DNA from: CAVRQM01 sp963732775
GTDB lineage: Bacteria > Pseudomonadota > Alphaproteobacteria > Acetobacterales > Acetobacteraceae
DNA length: 64,000 nucleotides
Assembly: GCA_963732775.1 (NCBI GenBank)
Contig: CAVTAR010000001.1
Location: 620,001-684,000 of the forward strand
Reading direction: 5' to 3'
In this document: in pieces, positions 42,745 through 51,063 of the stretch
Layout: every line of letters starts with the position of its first letter
Position numbering within the stretch: the stretch's first letter is position 1
The notes under the pieces: generated by a model
The model's database searches: none
What the model saw: the letters and a program-made list of their open reading frames with translations, nothing else
Told to the model about the DNA's origin: nothing
Translations under genes and position numbers: made by a program

Positions 42745-43788
42745 GTGATCCGCCACGGCCTCGCCCGGCTGCTGCTCACGGCAGCGCTGCTGCTCGCCGT
42801 CGTGGGCGCGGTGCTGGTGCCCATCAGCCTCACGCTGCCGACGCCGGGGCAGGCGATCGCCAGCTTCCTGCTCGGCCCGGCCGGCGATCTGCGCCACCTC
42901 GGCAACGTGGTCGAGACCGCCACGCCGCTGATGTTCACCGGGCTCGCGGTCAGCCTCATGTTCCGTACCGGCATGTTCAACCTCGGCGCGGAGGGCGCCT
43001 TCTTCCTGGGTGGCGTCGGGGCCGCGTATTGCGTGTTAACCCTTCCGTTACCGTCCTGGGCGCTCGCCGGATGCGGCGTGCTGTTCGGCGCCGCGGCGGG
43101 CAGCACGGTGTGCCTGGTGCCCGGCGTGCTGCGGGCCCGCTTCGGCGCCTCGGAACTGGTCTCCTCGCTGATGCTGAACTACGCGGCACTGTTCCTCGGC
43201 CTCTACGTCGTCAACTACGTGCTGCGCGACCCGAACGCGGGGGCGATGTCCACCTACCGCTTCGCCGCCGCCGCCCACCTGCCGCGGCTGCTCGCCGGCA
43301 CGCGGGTGCATCTCGGCATCGTCCTGGCGCTGGCCGCCTGCGCGCTGGGCGGCGTCTGGCTGTTCGCCACCCGCTGGGGTTTTCGCGCCCGCATCGTCGG
43401 CGCGAACCCGGAGTTCGCGCGCCATCTCGGGCTCGACCCGGCGCTGATCGCCGCCGGCGCACAGGCGCTGGGCGGCCTGTGCGCCGGCGCGGGCGGCGCG
43501 GTGGAGGTGCTGGGCCTGTACGTGCGCTTCACCTGGGAGGCGCTGCCGGGCCAGGGCTGGAACGGCCTGGTGGTAGCGATCCTGGCCGGCAACAACCCGT
43601 TCCTGGTGCCGCCAGCGGCGCTGGCGCTGGCCTATCTGCAGGTCGGCGGCGACCTGCTCGCGCGCAATTTCGAGGTGCCGAGCGAGGCGGTCGGCCTGGT
43701 GCAGGCGCTGGTGATCCTGTTCGCGACCGCCGCGGCGATCCTCCAGAACCCGCGGCTACGGCGTTGGCTCGCGGGCCGGGCGGCATGA
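42745..43788 (+). CDS. ABC transporter permease (BMP/nucleoside type), subunit 1
   Basis: 347 residues, BPD_transp_2 fold with eight or more membrane segments. Segment LMFTGLAVSLMFRTGMFNLGAEGAFFLGG is diagnostic for nucleoside-type permeases such as YufP/NupB, as is GNVVETATPL. The start is GTG 42745. It belongs with the BMP protein and ATPase upstream, separated from them by an oppositely oriented gene. Confidence 0.9.
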   Translation: MIRHGLARLLLTAALLLAVVGAVLVPISLTLPTPGQAIASFLLGPAGDLRHLGNVVETATPLMFTGLAVSLMFRTGMFNLGAEGAFFLGGVGAAYCVLTLPLPSWALAGCGVLFGAAAGSTVCLVPGVLRARFGASELVSSLMLNYAALFLGLYVVNYVLRDPNAGAMSTYRFAAAAHLPRLLAGTRVHLGIVLALAACALGGVWLFATRWGFRARIVGANPEFARHLGLDPALIAAGAQALGGLCAGAGGAVEVLGLYVRFTWEALPGQGWNGLVVAILAGNNPFLVPPAALALAYLQVGGDLLARNFEVPSEAVGLVQALVILFATAAAILQNPRLRRWLAGRAA

Positions 43789-44693
43789 TCCACGAGGTGC
43801 TGGCCCATCTCGGCGGCGCGGGCTTCCTCGGCTCGGCGCTACGCGTCAGCACGCCGATCCTGCTGGCCGCCCTGGGCGCGCTGATCTCGGACCGCGCGGG
43901 CGTGGTCAACATCGGCGTCGAGGGCACCATGCTGGCCGGCGCCTTCGCGGGCGTGGCGGGCAGTGCGGCGACCGGCAACGCCTGGCTCGGGCTCGGCTTC
44001 GCGCTGCTGGTGGGCGCCGCGATGGGCGGGCTGCTGGCCGCCGCCGTCCACCTGCTGCGCGCCGACCTGGTGCTGAGCGGGGTAGCGCTGAACCTCGCCG
44101 CCGCGTCGGGCACGGTGCTGCTGCTGTTCGCGCTCACCGGCGACAAGGGCATGTCCGGCGGCCTGCCGTCGCGGGTGCTGCCCACGCTGTCGCTGGGCTG
44201 GCTGGACGGCGTGCCGCTGCTCGGCCCCGTGCTGGCGCACCAGCACGTGCTGACCTGGGCGGCGTTGCTGGCGGTGCCGGCGGTGGCGCTGCTGCTGGCG
44301 CGCACGCCGTTCGGCCTGCGCCTGCGCGCGGTGGGCGAGAACGCCGAGGCGGCCACCGCCGCGGGCATCGCGGTGGTGCGGGTGCAGGCGCTGGCCCTGC
44401 TGCTGTCGGGGGCACTGGCGGCGGCGGGGGGCGCGTTCCTGTCGATGGGCTACGTCAGCTGGTTCGCCGGCGGCATGTCGGCCGGCCGCGGCTACATCGC
44501 CATCGCCGCCGAGGTCATGGGCGGCGGCGGCGCCTGGGGCACCTGTGTCGCGTCGTTCGTGCTCGGGGCCGCCGACACGCTGGCGATCGACCTGCAGGGT
44601 CTCGGCCTGCCGAGCGAGCTGATGCAGACCGTGCCCTACGTCGTCCCGGTGGTGGCGCTGGTGCTGCACGCGGCACGGCGCCGGCGCCGGTGA
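43785..44693 (+). CDS. ABC transporter permease (BMP/nucleoside type), subunit 2
   Basis: 302 residues, eight or so membrane segments, with STPILLAALGALISDRAGVVNIGVEGTMLAGAF as signature (YufQ/NupC type) and PFGLRLRAVGENAEAATAAGI loop. Overlaps subunit 1 by 4 bp (ATGA). The two permeases form the heterodimeric channel of the importer. Confidence 0.9.
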   Translation: MIHEVLAHLGGAGFLGSALRVSTPILLAALGALISDRAGVVNIGVEGTMLAGAFAGVAGSAATGNAWLGLGFALLVGAAMGGLLAAAVHLLRADLVLSGVALNLAAASGTVLLLFALTGDKGMSGGLPSRVLPTLSLGWLDGVPLLGPVLAHQHVLTWAALLAVPAVALLLARTPFGLRLRAVGENAEAATAAGIAVVRVQALALLLSGALAAAGGAFLSMGYVSWFAGGMSAGRGYIAIAAEVMGGGGAWGTCVASFVLGAADTLAIDLQGLGLPSELMQTVPYVVPVVALVLHAARRRRR

Positions 44694-44738
44694 GTCGCGC
44701 GGGTCCGGCCGGTTGTCGGCCGGCCGTCGTCGCGGCTC

Positions 44739-44887
44739 ATACCAGCGGCCGAAGGGATTGACCGTCGAAGGCCCCACCCGGCCCTCCGGGCCACCCTCCC
44801 CAAAATGGGGAGGGAAAGCTCTCCCTCCCCCTTGTGGGGAGGGCCGGGTTGGGGGTCGGACGAGTCAGCAGTTGCGGCCGCTGGTAT
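44739..44887. repeat. Palindromic repeat flanked by a 13-bp perfect inverted repeat
   Basis: ATACCAGCGGCCG (44739-44751) and its exact complement (44875-44887) enclose a second family of intergenic palindrome: CCACCCGGCCCTCCGGGCC, ACCCTCCCCAAAATGGGGAGGG and CTCCCTCCCC...GTGGGGAGGG. It lies between the permease gene and the convergent copper oxidase gene, and its right end touches the oxidase stop codon. Confidence 0.75.
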
Positions 44888-46632
44888 CAGTTGGCCACGG
44901 GCGGGTTGCGCGCGGCTTGCTGGGCGGTGGCCAGCCTGGCACGCACCGCCCGGCCCTGGCTGCTCTGCGGCAGCACCAGCAGCGTGCTGGCCACCGACGG
45001 CGTGCCGGCGCTGTTGAACGCGAACAGCATGTAGTAGCCGGGCACGAGCGTGTTGGCGCTGGCCGGCAGCGTCGCGGCGAGCGCCTGGCCGGTCTGCGTG
45101 AAGCCGAGCTCGATGAAGCGCTGGTCGATGTCCAGCGAGTGCGTCGTCGCGCCGAACTTCACCAGCGTCAGCCGGCTGATCTGGTCGCTGGCGCCCACGC
45201 TCGCCGTGATCGGCTGGCCGATCGTCACGACCGAGGCGCTCGCCTGCAGCGTCGGACGCGGCGCCGGCTGGCCCGAGCCGTCGTGCAGGAACAGGTACGG
45301 CGGGTAGTAGATCTCGGCGTTCAGGTTCTTCACCGGCCCGGGCGAGCCGCCGGAGCCGGTCAGCACGGTCCCGTCGGTCAGCAGCAGCGCGACGGAGTGA
45401 TACAGGCGCGGCTTGGCGGCCATCGCGCCCAGCGTCCACTGGCCGGTCGCCGGGTCCCAGGTCTCGTTCTGGTAGGCGATGCCGACGAGCTGGTTGGACA
45501 CCGAGGAGCCGCCGTTCACCAGCACCTTGCCGTCGGCCATCACCGTCGCGTTCGCCCACAGGCGCGCCTGCGACAGGCTGCTGGTCGGGGTCACGGTCGG
45601 CGTGGCGCCAGTCAGGTCGAACACCGCCGCGGCAGCGACGCCGCGCAGCGACAGCAGCTTGCCCGGCGCGTACATCGCCACCGGCAGCGCGTCGGTCGCG
45701 GGCGAGGTCTTGCCAACCTGGGTCAGCGTGCCGTCCGCGGTCGGGTCCAGCCAGAACATCTCGCCGCCGTATCCTGGGATGAACAGCAGCCCGTTCGGCG
45801 CCACCACGGCCCGTGGGTAGAACCACATGTTGCGGGTGAAGAAGGCGAGGTCGCTCGTGGCGTTGGCCAGGGCGTGCCAGCCGATGCCCGGGTCGAACCG
45901 CTCCGGCGTCGGCGCGCCCACGGTGGTGGTCTTGGCGTGGAACTGCCGCCCGCCGAGCGCCACCATGCTGCCGTCCGGCATCGCCGCCAGGGTGCCGTAC
46001 CAGCGCGGGGTGATCATCGGCGTGATGGCGGCGATGGTGTTGCTCGGCGCGTCGAACACCGTCGTGACCGACGCGGAGTTGTTCGGCTTGCGCTCCGGCC
46101 GCAGGTCGCCGCCCACCGTCATCAGGTCGCCCGAGGTCCACATCAGCGACTGATAGCTGCAGAAGATGTCCGCCCCGGTGGTGTTGGGCAGCAGGGCGTG
46201 GGCGTTGGTGTCGGTGCCGAGCCGCGGGTCCCACACATCGTAGTAGAGTTCCGCGCCGCGCACGCCGTTCTCGTCAGTGCCGAAGCTCATCACCCGGCCG
46301 TCCGGCAGCAGCGCCACGTGGATCGGGATGACCGGCCAGGCGATCGGCGGGCCATAGCTGCCGATGCTGCCGGCGTCGGTGCTGGCCGGCACCACGTTGG
46401 GCGCGGCGCGGGTGGCCAGCGCCGCGCTGAAGCGGGGGCGTGCCCGGCCGAGGCCGCGGCCCGGCCCGTAGTCGATGGGCGCGCTCGCATCCAGCGCGTT
46501 CCAGGACAGCACTTCGGCATAGGCGGCGTCGTCGTCCGCCGCCAAGGCCGCCGGGGCGCCGGTCGCCAGCCCCGCCGCCAATCCCGTCACGAGGCCGAGG
46601 ACCGCGCACGCGAGCGTCTTCTCCAACCTCAT
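44887..46632 (-). CDS. Galactose-oxidase-like copper radical oxidase, secreted
   Basis: 581 residues. Signal peptide MRLEKTLACAVLGLVTGLAAGLATGAPAALAAD, a kelch-repeat propeller and a C-terminal DUF1929/early-set Ig domain. The copper and radical ligands of galactose oxidase have plausible counterparts: Cys in IFCSYQS, Tyr in PRWYGT (Cys-Tyr cofactor pair), Tyr-His in KPRLYHSVALLL, and His in GATTHSLDIDQR. It likely oxidises a primary alcohol or aldehyde, making H2O2, outside the cytoplasm. GGTGGG directly precedes the ATG at 46632; an in-frame ATG at 46647 is an alternative. Confidence 0.88.
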   Translation of the reverse strand: MRLEKTLACAVLGLVTGLAAGLATGAPAALAADDDAAYAEVLSWNALDASAPIDYGPGRGLGRARPRFSAALATRAAPNVVPASTDAGSIGSYGPPIAWPVIPIHVALLPDGRVMSFGTDENGVRGAELYYDVWDPRLGTDTNAHALLPNTTGADIFCSYQSLMWTSGDLMTVGGDLRPERKPNNSASVTTVFDAPSNTIAAITPMITPRWYGTLAAMPDGSMVALGGRQFHAKTTTVGAPTPERFDPGIGWHALANATSDLAFFTRNMWFYPRAVVAPNGLLFIPGYGGEMFWLDPTADGTLTQVGKTSPATDALPVAMYAPGKLLSLRGVAAAAVFDLTGATPTVTPTSSLSQARLWANATVMADGKVLVNGGSSVSNQLVGIAYQNETWDPATGQWTLGAMAAKPRLYHSVALLLTDGTVLTGSGGSPGPVKNLNAEIYYPPYLFLHDGSGQPAPRPTLQASASVVTIGQPITASVGASDQISRLTLVKFGATTHSLDIDQRFIELGFTQTGQALAATLPASANTLVPGYYMLFAFNSAGTPSVASTLLVLPQSSQGRAVRARLATAQQAARNPPVAN

Positions 46633-46696
46633 CCCACCAAGCTCCATGCATATGAACGGTGTCGCCGCTTCATCGGGTCGCCGAATTATCCGCTCG

Positions 46697-46722
46697 ATAA
46701 TATGATCTTTTTGCGAAGTCAA
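46697..46722 (-). promoter_or_regulatory. Possible promoter of the copper oxidase gene, in a 345-bp gap
   Basis: The gap 46633-46977 is locally AT-rich. On the minus strand TTGACT (46722-46717) and TATTAT (46702-46697) resemble -35 and -10 boxes, but the spacer is only 14 bases. TCAATGGATTGA at 46719-46730 is an inverted repeat overlapping the -35 box. Nothing else is visible in this gap. Confidence 0.25.
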
Positions 46723-46977
46723 TGGATTGACAGGCCCGCATCCCGCTCCCACGCGGCTCAACGCCCCGCGAACCCGTCGCACGGGAACGCAAAAACTTGC
46801 GGGGAATGGGCGTGTGCAAAGTCCTCCGGAGGCATCCAGCGCGCCGCCGGACCAATCCGGATGGCGAACACAGTATCGTCGGCATCAATAAACCTTGGCG
46901 AGCGAAGAAACGCCCCGGCCTGTCGGGCGCTCGTCGGACGCGCTACTTGTTAACACGCCGGCTCGCGGCCGGGACCG

Positions 46978-48147
46978 TCACGCCGGTGCGAGCGGCAGCG
47001 CAAGACCGGCGCGCGAGAGCGGCTCGGCGCGATGCTGGCCGATGACGCAGCTGCGCCCCAGCGTCATCGCGAGGCCGCGCGGCTCGTCGAACACAATAAT
47101 GTGGACGAAGAACACCATGCCGGGCGCCGCCGGCAGCGCGTTGCCGTGGAACAGCATCGGCCAGTCCATCCAGTTTGGCGCGAACGTGGCGCCCAGCGAG
47201 TAGCCGCAGGCGTTCAGCCTGGCGTGCCGCAGCCCGGCCGCGTCTAGCACCCGCGCGTGGGCGTCGAATGCCTCCCCGACCGGCTGTCCAGGCCGCAGCG
47301 CGTCCTCGGCCGCCAGCAGCGCCTCGGCGCAGGCGGCGTGCATGTCGCGCAGGCGCGGCTCGACGCGGCCGACCAGCACGGTGCGCATCAGGCAGGCGTG
47401 GTAGTGCCGCCACACCCCGGCGAACTCCAGCGTGAGCTGGTCGTCGGCGTCGAGGTGCCGCCGGCCGCTGTAGTAGCGGCACAGCAGCGCGCCGGGGCCG
47501 GAGCCGATGATGGTCTCGTTGGCCGGGTCGTCGCCGCCGGCGCGGAACATCGCGGCCTGCATGTCGGCCAGGATGTCGCCCTCGAACGCGCCGGGCCGGG
47601 TCGCGGCCAGCGCGGCCGCCAGCGCGTCGTCGGCCAGCCCGGCGGCGCGGCGGACATGCGCCAGTTCCGCCTCGCTCTTGACCAGCCGCAGCCGGCTCAG
47701 CAGCTCCGAGGCGTCGGCGAGGTCGCACACCCCCTCCATCGTGGCGGCGAGGCGCTGGCCCTCGCGCGCCGTCAGGCCGTACGCGTGCCACTCCACGCCG
47801 AGCCGCCGCCCGGACAGGCCGCGCTCGCGCAGGATCGCGGCCAGCGCGTCCGCGGGGCTCGCATCGGCGCCGTCGACCCAGACGCGGATGTCCTCGATGA
47901 CCGAGGTGAACCGCGCCTGCAGCCGGTCGGGCGCCCGGGTCAGCAGCGTCATGCCGCCATCGGCGTCGAGCACGAGGCACTGGAAGTAGACGTAGCCGAA
48001 GGTGTCGAACCCGGTCAGCCAGTAGAGGCTCTCCTGGCGGAACAGCAGCAGCGCGTCGAACCCCTCGGCGCGCATCGCCGCGGCCGCGGCGCGCTGCCGG
48101 GCCGCGAACTCGTCGCGAGAGAAATGCAGGTGCGCCCCGGACTGCAC
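46978..48147 (-). CDS. M24 (creatinase/Xaa-Pro peptidase-like) protein lacking metal ligands
   Basis: 389 residues, pita-bread fold. N-terminal creatinase domain (ALLLFRQESLYWLTGFDTFGYVYFQ) and C-terminal M24 domain (GSGPGALLCRYYSGRRHLDADDQLTLEFAGVWRHYHACLMRT). The usual metal-binding D/D/H/E/E are replaced: FAGVWRHYHACLMRT has no Asp pair, GYSLG replaces GHGIG, and VHIIVFD replaces IEPG. This is creatinase-like, suggesting a non-metal amidinohydrolase or dead enzyme. Start is GTG 48147, directly behind the ICMT gene. Confidence 0.85.
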   Translation of the reverse strand: MQSGAHLHFSRDEFAARQRAAAAAMRAEGFDALLLFRQESLYWLTGFDTFGYVYFQCLVLDADGGMTLLTRAPDRLQARFTSVIEDIRVWVDGADASPADALAAILRERGLSGRRLGVEWHAYGLTAREGQRLAATMEGVCDLADASELLSRLRLVKSEAELAHVRRAAGLADDALAAALAATRPGAFEGDILADMQAAMFRAGGDDPANETIIGSGPGALLCRYYSGRRHLDADDQLTLEFAGVWRHYHACLMRTVLVGRVEPRLRDMHAACAEALLAAEDALRPGQPVGEAFDAHARVLDAAGLRHARLNACGYSLGATFAPNWMDWPMLFHGNALPAAPGMVFFVHIIVFDEPRGLAMTLGRSCVIGQHRAEPLSRAGLALPLAPA

Positions 48148-48150
48148 GGC

Positions 48151-48624
48151 TCAGAGCCAGCGGCGGACGCGGGCCATGTAGTCCACGTACGGCGCGCCGA
48201 ACTTGCCTGCCAGGTAGCGCTCCTCGCGCGCGATCACGCCGGTGCGGACCGCCAGCAGCACCGGCAGCAGCAGTACCAGGCACGCGACGCTGTCGAGCAG
48301 CAGCGTCGCGGCGAGGTAGACCATGGCCATCGCCACGTAGATCGGGTTGCGCGACAGCGCGTAGACGCCGGTCGAGACGATGGCGGTGGTCGGCTTGTAC
48401 GGCTGCACGTTGGTGCCGGCGCGGCGGAACCGCGTGACCGCGCCCAGCGCGAACGCCACCCCCGCGGCCGCCAGCCCGGCGGCGAGCAGCGTGCGCGCGA
48501 GCGCTGGCAACCCGGTGGCCGGCGGGTGCAGCAGCGCGTCCGCCGCGATGCCGAGCGCCAGTCCGGCGGCGAAGATCAGCGGCGGCGGGGCGACCACGCC
48601 CGGGGTGTCATGCGGTTCGGCCAT
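48151..48624 (-). CDS. Isoprenylcysteine carboxyl methyltransferase-family membrane protein
   Basis: 157 residues with about four membrane segments. The AdoMet-binding block of the ICMT/phospholipid methyltransferase family is present: TTAIVSTGVYALSRNPIYVAMAMVYLA, then REERYLAGKFGAPYVDYMARVRRWL. Bacterial substrates are unknown, often lipid-like. It may be co-transcribed with the M24 gene (3-bp gap). Confidence 0.85.
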   Translation of the reverse strand: MAEPHDTPGVVAPPPLIFAAGLALGIAADALLHPPATGLPALARTLLAAGLAAAGVAFALGAVTRFRRAGTNVQPYKPTTAIVSTGVYALSRNPIYVAMAMVYLAATLLLDSVACLVLLLPVLLAVRTGVIAREERYLAGKFGAPYVDYMARVRRWL

Positions 48625-49004
48625 CGCCCCAGCGTCGGCGCTCGGGCGCAGGCTGGCAACCCGGCCATCGGTCCCTGGCGCGGCCTCGCCGGCCGGCCCA
48701 ATGCAGGCGGCTCAGTGCAGGCAGGGCCGCTGCGCCGGCTTGCAGGTGGCGAGGAAGGGGTGGCCCTGCAGAGTGGAGGGTGGACCCGAGTCGTAGATGC
48801 CGACGAAGTCGCCGTTGCCGTTCACTCTCGTACGACCCCGACACGAAGTTGAAGGCGAGGGGAGTGGTCCTGCGACAAGGCTGCCATCGCCCGGCGCAAC
48901 CCCGGCGCATCTCGGGTCGGCGCCCGCTTGTCGCCGCCCCCGGCCTCGGCCTACCGTGCCTCGGCGAGCGGGTCGCGCCGCCGTGACCGAGGAGGGAGGC
49001 GGCC
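48625..49004. other. 380-bp gap with a possible gene remnant
   Basis: No intact gene. On the minus strand, 48870-48826 reads PLAFNFVSGSYE and, after a frame change, 48825-48712 reads VNGNGDFVGIYDSGPP...KPAQRPCLH followed by TGA. This could be the 3' end of a degraded short secreted protein gene. The remainder, 48871-49004, shows only the ribosome-binding region of the next gene. Confidence 0.3.
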
Positions 49005-49655
49005 ATGCGGATCGGCGTCATCGGCGCCGGCAGGATCGGCGCCACGGTCGGCACCCTGTGGGCGCGCGCCGGCCACGAACTGTGTTTCGGCTCGCGCACG
49101 CCGGAGCGGCTGGCCGGCCTCGCCGCTGATCTCGGCGCCCGCGCGCGCACCGGATCGCTCGCCGACGCGGCGCGGTTCGGCCCCGTGGTGTTCGCCGCCG
49201 CCCCCTATGGCGCCTGGCCGGAGATGGCGCGCGAGCTCGCGCCGCTGCTGGCCGGCAAGGTGGTGATCGACGCCGCCAACCCCTATCCCGAGCGCGACGG
49301 CGCCTTCGCCCGCGACGCGCGCGAGGGTGGCCGGGGTTCCGGCCTGCCGGTGGCCGCCCTGCTGCCCGGCGCGCGGCTGGTGCGCGCCTTCAACAGCGTC
49401 TTCTGGGAGACGCTGCGCGACCAGGCTCGCCGGCCCGAGCAGCACGCCGGCGAGCGCCTCGGCATCCCGCTGGCCGGCGACGACCAGCAGGCGCTCGACC
49501 TCGCGTGCGCGCTGGTGCGCGATGCCGGGTTCGACCCGGTGGTGGTGGGCCCGCTGGTGCAGGCCGCGGCGTTCGACGTCGGCGAGCCGGTGTACAACAA
49601 CCCGCAGACCGCGGCGGCGCTGGAGCGCATGCTGGCGATCGACCCGCCGGGATAG
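49005..49655 (+). CDS. NADPH-dependent F420 reductase-like dinucleotide-binding protein
   Basis: 216 residues. Rossmann motif RIGVIGAGRIGATVGTLWARAGHEL and SRTPERLAGLAADLG, then VVIDAANPYPER, LPGARLVRAFNS and GDDQQALDLACALVRDAGFDPVVVGPL, as in the coenzyme F420-dependent NADP oxidoreductase / COG2085 group. Many bacteria with this family lack F420, so the substrate may be another quinone or flavin-like compound. GGAGGGAGG precedes the ATG. Confidence 0.88.
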   Translation: MRIGVIGAGRIGATVGTLWARAGHELCFGSRTPERLAGLAADLGARARTGSLADAARFGPVVFAAAPYGAWPEMARELAPLLAGKVVIDAANPYPERDGAFARDAREGGRGSGLPVAALLPGARLVRAFNSVFWETLRDQARRPEQHAGERLGIPLAGDDQQALDLACALVRDAGFDPVVVGPLVQAAAFDVGEPVYNNPQTAAALERMLAIDPPG

Positions 49656-49685
49656 TAAGCGCGGGGTAGCGGCGGCCCGCCCCCG

Positions 49686-50990
49686 TCACCCCTCGCGCAG
49701 CGCGCGCGCGACGACGTTGAACGCCCGGTCCAGCTCCGCCTCGGCCACGGTCAGCGGCGGGCACAGCGTCAGCACCGTGCCGCCGCCCACCTTGAAGCTG
49801 AGCCCGGCGGCGAGGCAGCGGTACATCGCCGCATCCGCCCGGCCCGCATCGTCCAGCTCGACGCCGAGATACAGCCCCAGGCCGCGCACCGCGACCACGC
49901 CGGGCAGGCCGGCGCAATGCTCGCGCAACGACGCGAGCGCTGTGGCGCCGAGCCGCGCCGAGCGCGCGACCAGCGCCTCGTCGCGGATCACGTCAAGCGT
50001 GGCGAGCCCGGCGGCGCAGCCGACGCTGCTCTTTTCGTGCGTGTAGTGGCCGAGCGCCCGGTCGGCGGCGACGTTCAGCGCGCCGCGCGCCACCAGGGCC
50101 GCCATCGGCACGATGCCGCCGCCGAGCCCCTTGCCCAGCACCAGCATGTCGGGCGCGCAGCCGGCCTGCTCGCAGGCGAACATCGTGCCGGTGCGCCCGA
50201 GGCCGCTCGGGATCTCGTCGAACACCAGCAGCGCCCCGTGCCGGTCGCAACTGTCGCGCACCCGCGGCCAGAAGCCCGGCGGCGGCGGCTCGACGGTGGT
50301 CCAGCGCATCGGCTCGGCGATGACGCAGGCGACGTCGCCCTGCACCGCCAGCACGTAGTCGAGATAGTCGGCGAGCCGCTCGTGCGGCCGGTCCGCCCCG
50401 AAGAACCGCGCGGCCAGGCCCGGCGGCGGGACGTGCTCGGCGCCCGGCAGCAGCGGCCCCGCGTCGCTGCGGAAGATCGCCTCGCCGCCGACCGAGATCG
50501 CGTCGAGCGAGGCGCCGTGGAAGCTCTCCCACATCGACACCGTCTTGTGCCGCCCGGTCGCCGCGCGGGCGAGCTTCAGCGCCATGCCGACCGCGACCGT
50601 CCCGGACGGCGCGAACAGCACGCGGGCCGGCGCGAACGGGGCCAGGTCGCACAGCCGCCGCGCCAGGTCGATCGCCGCACGGTTGGTGTAGCGGCGCGGG
50701 CAGAACGGCAGTGCCGCCATCTGGGCGGCGATCGCGGCCACCACGCGCGGGTGGCCGTGGCCGACCTGGTGGACGCTGTTGCCGTGGAAGTCGAGGATGC
50801 GCCGGCCGGCCGTGGTGACGAGATGGCTGCCCTCGGCGCGCTCGACCCCATCCAGGCACGGCGTCGACAGCGCCTGGTGCAGGAACACCGCCGCGTCCTC
50901 GGCCAGCAGGGCGCGCGTGCCGTCCGCGTGCGACCCGTCCCAGGCGGCGCGCGCGGGCGTCAGGTTCAGGTCGCCTTCGCTGCGGTCCAT
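49686..50990 (-). CDS. pbfA: Class III aminotransferase-fold enzyme, PbfA-like (R)-1-hydroxy-2-aminoethylphosphonate ammonia-lyase
   Basis: 434 residues, PLP-dependent. Features: GRRILDFHGNSVHQVGHGHP, FAPSGTVAVGMALKLARAATG, VFDEIPSGLGRTGT and the PLP Lys in MLVLGKGLGGGIVPMAA. The HGNSVHQVGHGHP motif and linkage to phnX fit the PbfA family, which converts (R)-1-hydroxy-2-aminoethylphosphonate to phosphonoacetaldehyde and ammonia. This would supply substrate to PhnX. It is divergent from the oxidase-phnX pair with a 73-bp gap. Function is assigned by motif and context. Confidence 0.82.
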   Translation of the reverse strand: MDRSEGDLNLTPARAAWDGSHADGTRALLAEDAAVFLHQALSTPCLDGVERAEGSHLVTTAGRRILDFHGNSVHQVGHGHPRVVAAIAAQMAALPFCPRRYTNRAAIDLARRLCDLAPFAPARVLFAPSGTVAVGMALKLARAATGRHKTVSMWESFHGASLDAISVGGEAIFRSDAGPLLPGAEHVPPPGLAARFFGADRPHERLADYLDYVLAVQGDVACVIAEPMRWTTVEPPPPGFWPRVRDSCDRHGALLVFDEIPSGLGRTGTMFACEQAGCAPDMLVLGKGLGGGIVPMAALVARGALNVAADRALGHYTHEKSSVGCAAGLATLDVIRDEALVARSARLGATALASLREHCAGLPGVVAVRGLGLYLGVELDDAGRADAAMYRCLAAGLSFKVGGGTVLTLCPPLTVAEAELDRAFNVVARALREG

Positions 50991-51063
50991 GCGGGGCCTT
51001 CCGGTGGAAGCTGGCTGGCGCGCGAGGTTGCCGCGAACCGGGCGGCCAGCCTACACCGCGCGC

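Noticed and set aside
48608..49150. 180-residue minus-strand frame opposite the F420-reductase-like gene
   Set aside because: Most of it is antisense to a clear Rossmann protein; only a short section may be a gene remnant, reported separately.
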